DNA of 64,000 bases, taken from positions 235,294-299,293 of the forward strand of contig NZ_AWFZ01000061.1 of assembly GCF_000463155.2 (NCBI RefSeq), read 5' to 3'. Of this stretch, positions 1 through 8,229 are shown one piece after another (within the stretch, counting starts at the first letter, position 1; each line of letters opens with the position of its first letter). Origin of the DNA: Siccibacter turicensis LMG 23730 (lineage in GTDB: Bacteria > Pseudomonadota > Gammaproteobacteria > Enterobacterales > Enterobacteriaceae). The position numbers and the translations under genes are program-made. The notes below the pieces were generated by a model, which did not search any database, had not been told where the DNA came from, and worked only from the letters and a program-made list of their open reading frames with translations.

Positions 1-677
1 ACCGCCAGTTCAATTTGCAGGATGCGGCGAATGCCGGTGGCTTCCAGCTCCTTAAGCATGCGCTTAATCTGGGCGCGCAGCACTACCGGGTACCACAGCG
101 CGTAGGTGCCAGTGGCAAAACGACGATGCCCTTCGCTGATGCCCTGCACCACCGCCTGGTAATCGCTTTTGATTTCATACGGCGGGTCAATGAGGATCAG
201 GCCACGGCGCGACGGCGGCGGCAGCTTCGATTTTAACTGCTGGTAGCCGTCAGCGCGCTCAACGCGGGCGCGGCTGTCCTTCTGGAATTCGCCGCGCAGC
301 AGCGGGAAGTCGCTCGGGTGCAGCTCGGTCAGCTGCAGGCTGTCCTGCTCACGCAGCAGCTGGCGGGCAATCAGCGGTGAGCCAGGGTAGTAGCGCAGCT
401 GGCCGGTACGGTTGAAGTGCGCCACCGCGCTCATGTAAGGCTCGAACTCCGCCGGGAGATCGTCGCGCTGCCACAGACGGGCAATACCTTCGAGATACTC
501 CCCGGTGCGTTCGGCGCGCTCGCTGCTGAGCTGATAGCGGCCCGCGCCGGCGTGCGTGTCCAGATAGAGGAAGGGCTTATCTTTCTCTTTCAGCGATTCG
601 ATAATAAGGCTCTGGACGGTATGTTTGAGCACATCGGCGTGGTTGCCAGCGTGAAAGCTGTGGCGGTAACTGAGCAT
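1..677 (-). CDS. rlmJ: RlmJ, 23S rRNA (adenine-2030-N6)-methyltransferase, C-terminus cut by window edge
   Basis: SAM-dependent methylation of A2030 in 23S rRNA. The reverse strand reads from the ATG at 677-675 (MLSYRHS, as in E. coli RlmJ) to the window edge without a stop, giving about 225 of the usual 280 residues. The catalytic DPPY motif of N6-adenine methyltransferases is at residues 164-167, in the context RGLILIDPPYE, and is followed by FATGTYALWYPVVLR. It is divergent from prlC, as in E. coli. Only the C-terminal quarter is missing, and this is a window artefact. Confidence 0.96.
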   Translation of the reverse strand, partial: MLSYRHSFHAGNHADVLKHTVQSLIIESLKEKDKPFLYLDTHAGAGRYQLSSERAERTGEYLEGIARLWQRDDLPAEFEPYMSAVAHFNRTGQLRYYPGSPLIARQLLREQDSLQLTELHPSDFPLLRGEFQKDSRARVERADGYQQLKSKLPPPSRRGLILIDPPYEIKSDYQAVVQGISEGHRRFATGTYALWYPVVLRAQIKRMLKELEATGIRRILQIELA

Positions 678-840
678 GACTGAGTGACTTCCGGAAGATA
701 AACAAGTTAACGAACAGTTTACCGCAGATCGCAACGGATTACCGCTGCACGGATGATGCAGGACACTGAAAGCCGCTTTTTGGACGCGAGCAGCGCAGCG
801 CTGTCGGGCAGTAATCCGCGTCGCCGGGCACTCCGCGCCA

Positions 841-866
841 TTGAAATTCACTACACTTAACCCCAT
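841..866 (+). promoter_or_regulatory. Sigma-32 (heat-shock) promoter of prlC-rsmJ
   Basis: TTGAAA at 841-846 and CCCCAT at 861-866, with a 14-bp spacer, match the sigma-32 consensus (CTTGAAA, N13-15, CCCCAT). The site is 66 bp upstream of the prlC ATG. In E. coli and Salmonella prlC/opdA is a known heat-shock gene, so sequence and family knowledge agree. The rest of the 255-bp rlmJ-prlC gap shows nothing else clear. Confidence 0.85.
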
Positions 867-932
867 GCTAAGACGCACAGGCAAAGCGCTGGAACGCGCG
901 CTACATTCACCCTATTCGACAGGACTGCGCTT

Positions 933-2975
933 ATGACCAATCCATTACTCACGCCGTTTACACTGCCGCCGTTTTCCGCTATCAAACCCGAGCACGTGGT
1001 GCCTGCCGTTACAAAGGCGCTGGAAGACTGCCGCGCGCAGGTTGGGGCTGTGGTTGCCAGCGGCGCGCCGTACTCGTGGGAGACGCTCTGCCAGCCGCTG
1101 GCGGAAGTCGACGACCGTCTTGGCCGTATTTTTTCGCCGGTAAGCCATCTCAATTCGGTACAAAACAGCCCGGAACTGCGTGAAGCCTACGAGCAGACCC
1201 TGCCGCTGCTCTCCGAGTACAGCACCTGGGTCGGCCAGAACGAGGGGCTGTATCAGGCCTACCGCGATCTGCGTAACGGCGAGAACTACGGCAAGCTGGA
1301 TACCGCGCAGAAAAAAGCGGTGGATAACGCGCTGCGTGATTTCGAACTGTCGGGCATTGGCCTGCCGCCGGAAAAACAGAAGCGCTACGGTGAAATCGCC
1401 GCGCGTCTCTCCGAGCTGGGCTCTACCTACAGCAACAACGTGCTCGACGCGACCATGGGCTGGTCAAAATTGATCGCCGACGAATCAGAGCTGGCCGGCA
1501 TGCCGGAAAGCGCGCTGGCCGCGGCAAAAGCGCAGGCCGAAGCGAAAGAACAGCAGGGCTATCTGCTGACGCTGGATATTCCGAGCTATCTGCCGGTGAT
1601 GACCTACTGCGACAACCAGCCGCTGCGCGAAGAGATGTACCGCGCCTACAGCACTCGCGCCTCCGATCAGGGGCCGAACGCGGGCAAATGGGACAACAGC
1701 CCGGTGATGGAAGAGATCCTCGCGCTGCGTCACGAGCTGGCTCAACTGCTGGGCTTTGACAGCTACGCCCATAAATCCCTGGCCACCAAAATGGCAGAGC
1801 ACCCGCAGCAGGTTCTGGATTTCTTAACCGATCTGGCGAAGCGTGCCCGTCCGCAGGGCGAGCAGGAGCTGGCTCAGCTGCGCGCCTTTGCGAAGCAGGA
1901 GTACGGCGTGGACGAGCTGCAACCCTGGGATATCGCGTACTACAGCGAAAAACAGAAACAGCACCTCTACAGCATCAGCGATGAGCAGCTGCGCCCTTAC
2001 TTCCCGGAAAACAAAGCGGTAAACGGCCTGTTTGAAGTGGTGAAACGCATCTACGGCATTACCGCCAAAGAGCGTAAAGACATTGATGTCTGGCACCCTG
2101 ACGTGCGCTTCTTCGAGCTTTACGACGAGAGCGGCGAGCTGCGCGGCAGCTTCTACCTCGACCTGTACGCCCGCGAGCACAAGCGCGGCGGGGCGTGGAT
2201 GGATGACTGCGTCGGGCAAATGCGTCTGGCAGACGGCTCGCTGCAAAAGCCGGTGGCCTACCTGACCTGTAACTTCAACCGCCCGGTAAAAGGCAAACCG
2301 GCGCTGTTTACCCATGACGAAGTGATCACCCTGTTCCACGAGTTCGGTCACGGTCTGCATCACATGCTGACCCGCATCGACACCCCAGGGGTCGCCGGTA
2401 TCAGCGGTGTGCCGTGGGATGCGGTCGAGCTGCCGAGCCAGTTTATGGAGAACTGGTGCTGGGAGCCGGAGGCGCTGGCGTTTATCTCCGGCCATTACGA
2501 AACCGGCGAGCCGCTGCCTCAGGAGCTACTCGACAAAATGCTGGCGGCGAAGAACTACCAGGCGGCAATGTTTATTCTGCGCCAGCTGGAGTTTGGCCTG
2601 TTCGATTTCCGCCTGCACGCCGAGTTTACCCCGGAGCAGGGCGCGAAAATCCTCGATACCCTGGCAGAGATTAAAAAGCAGGTTGCCGTTATGCCTGGGC
2701 CGTCGTGGGGCCGCTTCCCGCACGCCTTCAGCCATATCTTTGCCGGTGGCTATGCGGCGGGCTACTACAGCTACCTGTGGGCCGATGTGCTGGCCGCGGA
2801 CGCTTACTCCCGCTTCGAGGAAGAGGGCATCTTCAACCGTGAAACCGGGCAGTCGTTCCTCGACAATATCCTGACCCGCGGTGGTTCAGAGGAGCCGATG
2901 GAGCTGTTCAAACGCTTCCGGGGCCGTGAGCCACAGCTTGATGCCATGCTGGATCACTACGGCATCAAGGGCTAA
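933..2975 (+). CDS. prlC: Oligopeptidase A
   Basis: Cytoplasmic zinc metallo-oligopeptidase (M3 family) that degrades short peptides, including cleaved signal peptides. It has 680 residues, the same length as E. coli PrlC. The zinc motif HEFGH is at residues 469-473 within [11 protein letters not shown], followed by the conserved [19 protein letters not shown] stretch containing the third ligand region. The ATG at 933 has a weak AGGA-type ribosome site and follows a sigma-32 promoter. It is co-directional with rsmJ, whose GTG lies 7 bp past the prlC stop, so the two form an operon. Confidence 0.97.
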   Translation: MTNPLLTPFTLPPFSAIKPEHVVPAVTKALEDCRAQVGAVVASGAPYSWETLCQPLAEVDDRLGRIFSPVSHLNSVQNSPELREAYEQTLPLLSEYSTWVGQNEGLYQAYRDLRNGENYGKLDTAQKKAVDNALRDFELSGIGLPPEKQKRYGEIAARLSELGSTYSNNVLDATMGWSKLIADESELAGMPESALAAAKAQAEAKEQQGYLLTLDIPSYLPVMTYCDNQPLREEMYRAYSTRASDQGPNAGKWDNSPVMEEILALRHELAQLLGFDSYAHKSLATKMAEHPQQVLDFLTDLAKRARPQGEQELAQLRAFAKQEYGVDELQPWDIAYYSEKQKQHLYSISDEQLRPYFPENKAVNGLFEVVKRIYGITAKERKDIDVWHPDVRFFELYDESGELRGSFYLDLYAREHKRGGAWMDDCVGQMRLADGSLQKPVAYLTCNFNRPVKGKPALFTHDEVITLFHEFGHGLHHMLTRIDTPGVAGISGVPWDAVELPSQFMENWCWEPEALAFISGHYETGEPLPQELLDKMLAAKNYQAAMFILRQLEFGLFDFRLHAEFTPEQGAKILDTLAEIKKQVAVMPGPSWGRFPHAFSHIFAGGYAAGYYSYLWADVLAADAYSRFEEEGIFNRETGQSFLDNILTRGGSEEPMELFKRFRGREPQLDAMLDHYGIKG

Positions 2976-2982
2976 TGGCACG

Positions 2983-3735
2983 GTGAACATCTGTCTGATT
3001 GATGAAACGGGCGCCGGAGACGGCGCCTTATCTGTTCTTGCGGCCCGCTGGCAGCTGGTACACGACCCGGAAAACCCCATGGCGCTGGCGCTGACGCCCA
3101 CCCATCTCGAACTGCGCAAGCGGGACGAGCCGAAGCTCGGCGGCATCTATGTGGATTTCGTTGAGGGCGCGATGGCGCACCGGCGTAAGTTTGGCGGCGG
3201 TCGCGGCGAAGCGGTGGCGAAAGCCGTCGGCGTGAAGGGCAGCTACCTGCCTGACGTGGTAGATGCCACGGCCGGGCTGGGACGGGATGCGTTTGTGCTG
3301 GCGTCTGTGGGTTGTCGGGTACGGATGCTGGAGCGCAACCCGGTGGTCGCCGCGCTGCTCGATGACGGCCTGCGGCGGGGATATGAGGATGCGGAGATCG
3401 GCCCCTGGCTGCGCGAGCGCCTGACGCTGATCCACGCCTCCAGCCTGACGGCGCTCACCGACATCACGCCGCGCCCGCAGGTGGTCTATCTCGATCCGAT
3501 GTTTCCCCACAAGCAGAAAAGCGCGCTGGTGAAGAAAGAGATGCGGGTGTTTCAGTCGCTGGTGGGGCCGGATGAGGATGCGGACGGGCTGCTCGAGCCC
3601 GCGCGTCAGCTGGCGACAAAGCGGGTGGTGGTGAAACGCCCCGATTACGCGCCGCCGCTGGCTGACGTCGCCACGCTGAACGCGGTGGTCACCAAAGGGC
3701 ACCGGTTCGATATCTACGCCGGAACCCCTCTGTAG
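2983..3735 (+). CDS. rsmJ: RsmJ, 16S rRNA (guanine-1516-N2)-methyltransferase
   Basis: SAM-dependent methyltransferase modifying G1516 of 16S rRNA. Starting from the GTG at 2983 it encodes 250 residues ([19 protein letters not shown]), exactly the E. coli length. A longer reading from 2881 would overlap prlC and has no family support. SAM-binding motif [14 protein letters not shown] and the motif YLDPMFPHK are intact. Translation is probably coupled to prlC (7-bp gap), and the pair would share the heat-shock promoter. Confidence 0.95.
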   Translation: MNICLIDETGAGDGALSVLAARWQLVHDPENPMALALTPTHLELRKRDEPKLGGIYVDFVEGAMAHRRKFGGGRGEAVAKAVGVKGSYLPDVVDATAGLGRDAFVLASVGCRVRMLERNPVVAALLDDGLRRGYEDAEIGPWLRERLTLIHASSLTALTDITPRPQVVYLDPMFPHKQKSALVKKEMRVFQSLVGPDEDADGLLEPARQLATKRVVVKRPDYAPPLADVATLNAVVTKGHRFDIYAGTPL

Positions 3736-3761
3736 CGGGGCGCAACACCCGATTCAGGCAT

Positions 3762-3795
3762 AAAAAAAACCGCGGCGCAGGCCGCGGTTTTTTAT
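3762..3795. terminator. Bidirectional terminator between rsmJ and uspA
   Basis: A GC stem CCGCGGC/GCCGCGG is flanked by an A-run on the left and a T-run on the right, so it can stop transcription from both converging genes. Confidence 0.9.
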
Positions 3796-3809
3796 TGTGC
3801 GTTAAACGA

Positions 3810-4250
3810 TTACTCGTCGTCTTCTTCATCACGCAGCGGCACGATGAGCATATCAATGTGCACGGTGTTGATAAGCTGACGAGCGGAGGACATCAGTTTG
3901 CTCCAGAAGTCCTGATGGTGGCCGCACACCACCAGATCCACATCGTATTTTTTAATCGCATCGACCAGCACCTGACCAAGGTCGCCGCTACCGCTCAGGG
4001 TTTCGGTGATCGGATAACCGGCGTTGGTAGACAGCTCGGTCAGCGCATGGTGCGTCTCTTCGGAGATACGCTTCTGCATATCGCCCAGATTGACGTCGAT
4101 GAGCCCGGTGTAAAGATCGGAGTAGTTCACATCAACATGAATCAGGGAGATTTTCGCGTTGTAAGGGCGTGCCATTGAGACCGCTTTTTCAACCAGCACT
4201 TTGCTTTCCGGTGACAGGTCTACGGCGATAAGAATGTGTTTGTAAGCCAT
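3810..4250 (-). CDS. uspA: Universal stress protein A
   Basis: Small cytoplasmic Usp-fold protein induced by growth arrest and many stresses. It has 146 residues against 144 in E. coli, with an acidic tail ending DEEDDE. The N-terminus [16 protein letters not shown] and the body are nearly identical to E. coli UspA, which belongs to the subclass that does not bind ATP. It is divergent from uspB. The E. coli neighbour dtpB (yhiP) is absent between uspA and rsmJ here. Confidence 0.97.
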   Translation of the reverse strand: MAYKHILIAVDLSPESKVLVEKAVSMARPYNAKISLIHVDVNYSDLYTGLIDVNLGDMQKRISEETHHALTELSTNAGYPITETLSGSGDLGQVLVDAIKKYDVDLVVCGHHQDFWSKLMSSARQLINTVHIDMLIVPLRDEEDDE

Positions 4251-4388
4251 TGTGTTACTCCTTCCATAAGTGTCGATGACCAGATGGGACGAATGACGCT
4301 GTCAGCCATTCTTCCATGCCCGCGTCCTGCGTAGTACATCGCGCGAACGGTGTATCGTAAGGACTTAAATTGTAGAAGATATTTCTAC

Positions 4389-4415
4389 AGTATAGCTCCC
4401 CTGCTGCTGCGTCAA
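4389..4415 (-). promoter_or_regulatory. Candidate sigma-70 promoter of uspA
   Basis: On the minus strand, TTGACG (4415-4410) and TATACT (4394-4389) are separated by a short 15-bp spacer. They lie about 140 bp upstream of the uspA start. The suboptimal spacing fits a promoter that needs an activator or alarmone. The TATACT is strong, the assignment is inferred. Confidence 0.5.
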
Positions 4416-4502
4416 TTCCGGCCCTCTGGTCCACGTTAGCCGCAAACGCTGGCGCAGGTCTTGATAAAGGTTAACGTTGTGGAAAAAAAATGAGGGGATC
4501 TC

Positions 4503-4509
4503 CTACACT
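4503..4509 (+). promoter_or_regulatory. Sigma-S-like -10 element of uspB
   Basis: CTACACT at 4503-4509 is the extended -10 typical of sigma-S promoters, 122 bp upstream of the uspB ATG. E. coli uspB is known to depend on RpoS. The remainder of the 381-bp uspA-uspB gap (4251-4631) shows only the uspA promoter and untranslated leaders. Confidence 0.55.
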
Positions 4510-4631
4510 ACATAGTAAGCCGCGCGGGTAAAGAAATGTGAATCCGCTCGACTTTCCGTTTCTGACATCTGTCTGGGGATCGGAGCGCATGCCCCGGGGC
4601 GTGGCTCCGTGGATGAACGCCGGGAGGACGT

Positions 4632-4967
4632 ATGATCAGCACCGTCGCGCTGTTCTGGGCTTTATGTATTGTTTGTGTGGTGAATATGGCGCGCTATTTC
4701 TCATCATTGCGCGCATTACTGGTCGTGCTTCGCGGGTGCGATCCCCTGCTGTACCAGTATGTGGACGGCGGCGGTTTTTTTACCTCCCACGGGCAGCCCA
4801 GTAAGCAGGTGCGCCTGGTGCGTTATATCTATGCGCAGCGCTACCTTGATCATCATGATGAAGAGTTTATTCGGCGCTGCGAGCGGGTTCGCCGGCAGTT
4901 TTTGCTGACCAGCGCCCTGTGCGGCCTGGTGGTGGTGAGCCTGATCGCGCTGCTTATCTGGCACTAA
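4632..4967 (+). CDS. uspB: Universal stress protein B
   Basis: Inner-membrane protein of 111 residues, the E. coli UspB length, with hydrophobic helices at residues 3-20 and about 89-108 ([20 protein letters not shown]). Family role: needed for ethanol resistance in stationary phase, mechanism unknown. The ATG at 4632 follows GGGAGGA. It is divergent from uspA and convergent with pitA. Confidence 0.95.
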   Translation: MISTVALFWALCIVCVVNMARYFSSLRALLVVLRGCDPLLYQYVDGGGFFTSHGQPSKQVRLVRYIYAQRYLDHHDEEFIRRCERVRRQFLLTSALCGLVVVSLIALLIWH

Positions 4968-4970
4968 GCA

Positions 4971-5002
4971 TAAAAAAGCGGGTCCGAAGACCCGCTTTTT
5001 TT
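4971..5002. terminator. Bidirectional terminator between uspB and pitA
   Basis: Stem AGCGGGT/ACCCGCT with a short CCGAAG loop, an A-run before and a 7-T run after, between convergent genes. Confidence 0.9.
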
Positions 5003-5017
5003 GGCAGTACCTGCAGC

Positions 5018-6520
5018 TTAGATGAACTGCAGTGAAATCCAGTACAGCAGACCGGACAGCCCAATGGAGGCCGGCAGGGTAAACACCCAGGCCATCAGAA
5101 TGTTGGTCACGGTTTTACGCTGTAACCCGCCGCCGTCCACAATCATGGTGCCCGCCACGGAAGACGAGAGCACGTGGGTCGTGGAAACTGGCATCCCGGT
5201 GTAGCTGGCGATACCGATGGAGACCGCGGCCGTCATCTGCGCCGACATGCCCTGTGCATAGGTCATGCCCTTCTTACCGATTTTCTCACCGATAGTCGTG
5301 GCCACGCGACGCCAGCCAATCATGGTACCAATGCCCAGCGCCAGCGCTACCGCCATGATGATCCAGATCGGGGCGTACTCGATGGTGTTGAGCAGGTCAC
5401 CTTTCAGTTTCTTCAGGTAACGCTGATCTTCCGCCGAGGTGCCTTCCAGCTTCGCCACTTTGTCTGAGGTATCCGCGATGCACAGCATAATGCGGCGCAG
5501 CTGGCTGCGCTGTTCCACGCTCAGTTTGTCGTAGCTTTCGTTGGTGCCGAGCAGCGTTTTAGCGTGCTCCAGCGCAACGAAGGCGCGGCTCGGGTCGCAG
5601 TGGAACTCCTTCGTCGCGGTGGTGGTCAGCGTCTCTTCCGGACCCGGAATGACCGGATCGAGACCGGTGGCCTTTTTAAGTACCCCCGGATGCTGCTGGA
5701 AGTAGATTTCCAGGTTATTCACCGCATCGCGGGTGCGGGCGATGTCGTAGCCGGAAGCATTCATGTTTACCACGAAGCCTGCCGGCGCAACGCCGATCAG
5801 CACCAGCATAATCAGGCCGATACCTTTCTGACCGTCGTTCGCGCCGTGAGAAAAACTCACGCCGATGGCGGACAGGATCAGGGCGATACGGGTCCAGAAC
5901 GGCGGCTTTTTCTTGCCGTCTTTCTTTTCACGTTCCGCAGGCGTCAGGTGAATACGCGCACGTTTTTTGGTGCCGCTCCAGTAACGACGCAGCAGGAATA
6001 CCAGCCCGCCGGCGAAGACCAGACCGACAATCGGAGAGATAATCAGTGAACCAAAGATATTGATAACTTTCGGAATGTTCAGCGCATCCACCACTGAGGT
6101 TCCGGTCATCAGCGCATTGGTTAACCCAATACCGATGATGGCCCCGATCAGCGTGTGAGAGCTGGACGCCGGTAGCCCGAAATACCAGGTACCGAGATTC
6201 CAGATGATCGCGGCCAGCAACATAGAGAACACCATGGCGAGGCCATGAGCGGAACTTACATTGAGCAGCAGATCGGTAGGGAGCATATGCACGATGGCAT
6301 AAGCGACGCTTAGTCCCCCGAGCAGCACGCCGAGGAAGTTAAACACCGCAGCCATCACGACCGCAAGTTGCGAGCGCATTGCACGGGTGTAAATCACAGT
6401 TGCAACTGCGTTCGCCGTATCGTGGAAGCCGTTAATCGCTTCGTAGAACAGAACAAATGCCAGAGCAAGCAACAATAACAACCCGGTATGGAGATCCAGG
6501 CCGGCAAACAAATGTAGCAT
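5018..6520 (-). CDS. pitA: Low-affinity inorganic phosphate (metal-phosphate) symporter PitA
   Basis: Inner-membrane PiT-family transporter taking up neutral metal-phosphate complexes with protons. It has 500 residues against 499 in E. coli PitA. The two PiT signature repeats are visible: [14 protein letters not shown] near residue 30 and [15 protein letters not shown] near residue 225. A hydrophilic loop (about residues 190-385) separates the two membrane halves. It is named pitA rather than pitB by synteny with uspA/uspB. Its upstream region carries an unexpected PhoB-type repeat (see findings). Confidence 0.95.
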   Translation of the reverse strand: MLHLFAGLDLHTGLLLLLALAFVLFYEAINGFHDTANAVATVIYTRAMRSQLAVVMAAVFNFLGVLLGGLSVAYAIVHMLPTDLLLNVSSAHGLAMVFSMLLAAIIWNLGTWYFGLPASSSHTLIGAIIGIGLTNALMTGTSVVDALNIPKVINIFGSLIISPIVGLVFAGGLVFLLRRYWSGTKKRARIHLTPAEREKKDGKKKPPFWTRIALILSAIGVSFSHGANDGQKGIGLIMLVLIGVAPAGFVVNMNASGYDIARTRDAVNNLEIYFQQHPGVLKKATGLDPVIPGPEETLTTTATKEFHCDPSRAFVALEHAKTLLGTNESYDKLSVEQRSQLRRIMLCIADTSDKVAKLEGTSAEDQRYLKKLKGDLLNTIEYAPIWIIMAVALALGIGTMIGWRRVATTIGEKIGKKGMTYAQGMSAQMTAAVSIGIASYTGMPVSTTHVLSSSVAGTMIVDGGGLQRKTVTNILMAWVFTLPASIGLSGLLYWISLQFI

Positions 6521-6591
6521 AGGACGTTACGCCATTTTGAGGTCATGAACGCGGCGCATTATCCAGGACAAACGTCGCGCGGGCAAAGTGA

Positions 6592-6623
6592 AATATAGAC
6601 TTTTTTTGACAACGGGATGACAG
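6592..6623 (-). promoter_or_regulatory. Candidate Pho box and -10 upstream of pitA
   Basis: The minus strand reads CTGTCAT (6623-6617), then TTGTCAA (6612-6606) in the same phase 11 bp later. TATATT at 6597-6592 follows after 8 bp. This layout, Pho box in place of the -35, is that of PhoB-activated promoters. E. coli pitA is not generally described as PhoB-activated, so this is a sequence observation only. Confidence 0.45.
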
Positions 6624-6673
6624 ACGTCAAAAGATGTAAATAATTATTTCTTTTATATCAAGGCGCTATCCAT

Positions 6674-6690
6674 CATGAAACGATTTCATG
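6674..6690. repeat. Perfect inverted repeat in the pitA-yhiN gap
   Basis: CATGAAA (6674-6680), CGA, TTTCATG (6684-6690). It has no T-run, so a protein-binding site is more likely than a terminator. The binding protein is unknown. Confidence 0.4.
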
Positions 6691-6750
6691 GTGGTGTGAC
6701 CAGCGTAGAAACTTTACAATTCACGACCTTACTATAAAAGAGGAAAGGGT

Positions 6751-7950
6751 GTGGAACAGTTTGATGCCATCGTAATCGGCGCCGGTGCAGCCGGTATGTT
6801 TTGTGCCGCCAGGGCCGGTCAGGCAGGGCGTCGCGTGCTGCTGGTCGATAATGGCAAAAAGCCTGGTCGTAAGATCCTGATGTCCGGCGGCGGACGCTGC
6901 AACTTCACCAACCTCTATATTGAGCCGGCGGCCTACCTCAGCCAGAACCCGCACTTTTGTAAGTCCGCGCTGGCGCGCTACACCCAGTGGGATTTTATCG
7001 ACCTGGTCAACAAATACGGCATCGCCTGGCATGAGAAAACCCTGGGCCAGCTGTTTTGCGACGACTCGGCGCAGCAGATCGTCGATATGCTGGTCGCAGA
7101 GTGCGAGAAGGGCGGCGTAACGATGCGCCTGCGCAGCGAAGTGCTGAGCGTGACGCGCGATGAGGCAGGCTACCTGCTGACGCTCAACGGCGAGGAGGTG
7201 CGGGCAACCCGCCTGGTTATCGCCAGCGGCGGCCTGTCGATGCCGGGCCTGGGCGCCTCGCCCTTTGGCTACAAAATTGCCGAACAGTTTGGCCTGAAGG
7301 TGCTTCCGACCCGCGCCGGACTGGTGCCTTTTACCCTGCACAAACCGCTGCTGGAGCAGCTCAGCGTCATTTCCGGCGTTTCGGTGCCCTCGGTCATTAC
7401 CGCTGAGGACGGGACGGTGTTTCGCGAAAGCCTGCTGTTCACGCACCGCGGCCTGTCCGGCCCGGCGGTGCTGCAAATCTCCAGCTACTGGCAGCCAGGT
7501 GAGTTCGTGACCATCAACCTGGTGCCGGACACCGATCTGCATGAGGTGCTCAACGCCCAGCGCGCCGCGCACCCGAACCAGAGCCTGAAGAATACCCTGG
7601 CGCTGCACCTGCCGAAGCGGCTGGTGGAGTGCCTGATGCTGCTGCATCCCGAGCAGTTCCCGGACGTGTCGCTCCGCCAGCTTAACAGCCGGCAGCAAAA
7701 CGGGCTGGTGGACACGCTGCAACAGTGGCGCGTGCAGCCGAACGGCACCGAAGGCTATCGCACCGCGGAAGTGACGCTCGGCGGGGTGGACACCCATGCG
7801 TTGTCCTCCCGAACGCTGGAAGCGCGCGACGTGCCGGGCCTCTATTTTATTGGCGAAGTGGTGGACGTCACCGGCTGGCTGGGGGGATACAACTTCCAGT
7901 GGGCCTGGGCCTCTGCGGCCGCCTGTGCCCAGGCGCTGGCTGAGGCGTAA
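6751..7950 (+). CDS. yhiN: YhiN, HI0933-family flavoprotein (putative FAD/NAD(P)-dependent oxidoreductase)
   Basis: Predicted FAD-binding protein of unknown substrate, 399 residues starting at a GTG behind GAGGAAAGGG. The N-terminal dinucleotide-binding motif GAGAAG (residues 8-13) is followed by GRKILMSGGGRCNFTN, characteristic of the family. A second FAD contact GLYFIGEVVDVTGWLGGYN lies near the C-terminus. It is divergent from pitA, as in E. coli. Confidence 0.93.
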   Translation: MEQFDAIVIGAGAAGMFCAARAGQAGRRVLLVDNGKKPGRKILMSGGGRCNFTNLYIEPAAYLSQNPHFCKSALARYTQWDFIDLVNKYGIAWHEKTLGQLFCDDSAQQIVDMLVAECEKGGVTMRLRSEVLSVTRDEAGYLLTLNGEEVRATRLVIASGGLSMPGLGASPFGYKIAEQFGLKVLPTRAGLVPFTLHKPLLEQLSVISGVSVPSVITAEDGTVFRESLLFTHRGLSGPAVLQISSYWQPGEFVTINLVPDTDLHEVLNAQRAAHPNQSLKNTLALHLPKRLVECLMLLHPEQFPDVSLRQLNSRQQNGLVDTLQQWRVQPNGTEGYRTAEVTLGGVDTHALSSRTLEARDVPGLYFIGEVVDVTGWLGGYNFQWAWASAAACAQALAEA

Positions 7951-8164
7951 ACCGCAGGCCGCTTATCCTGATAAAAATGAGCGGCCTGAATCACTTACCT
8001 TCTTCTTGTTTTTTCTCCCGCATCTTATTCCGCTCTCGCCTGTTATTTCCGCGCGATTTTTCATCGTGATTGTTTACTCCACAATAAGCAATAGCCATTA
8101 ATTAATTGTGGTTATTGGATTTGTAAATTAAATAGAAATACGCGGTTTCGCTTACCAATAGGCA

Positions 8165-8192
8165 TAAAGAAATAAGGGGCATTAGCCGATAT
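8165..8192 (+). promoter_or_regulatory. FliA (sigma-28) promoter of the chemoreceptor gene
   Basis: TAAAGAAA (8165-8172) and GCCGATAT (8185-8192), with a 12-bp spacer, closely match the flagellar consensus TAAAGTTT-N11-GCCGATAA. The site is 37 bp upstream of the ATG, a typical class-3 flagellar/chemotaxis arrangement. Confidence 0.75.
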
Positions 8193-8229
8193 ATCCTTAA
8201 TTATACCAGGCCAATAAGGAAACACCGGT

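Noticed and set aside
4538-4804. 88-residue ORF overlapping uspB
   Set aside because: Different frame from the conserved uspB gene, no similarity.
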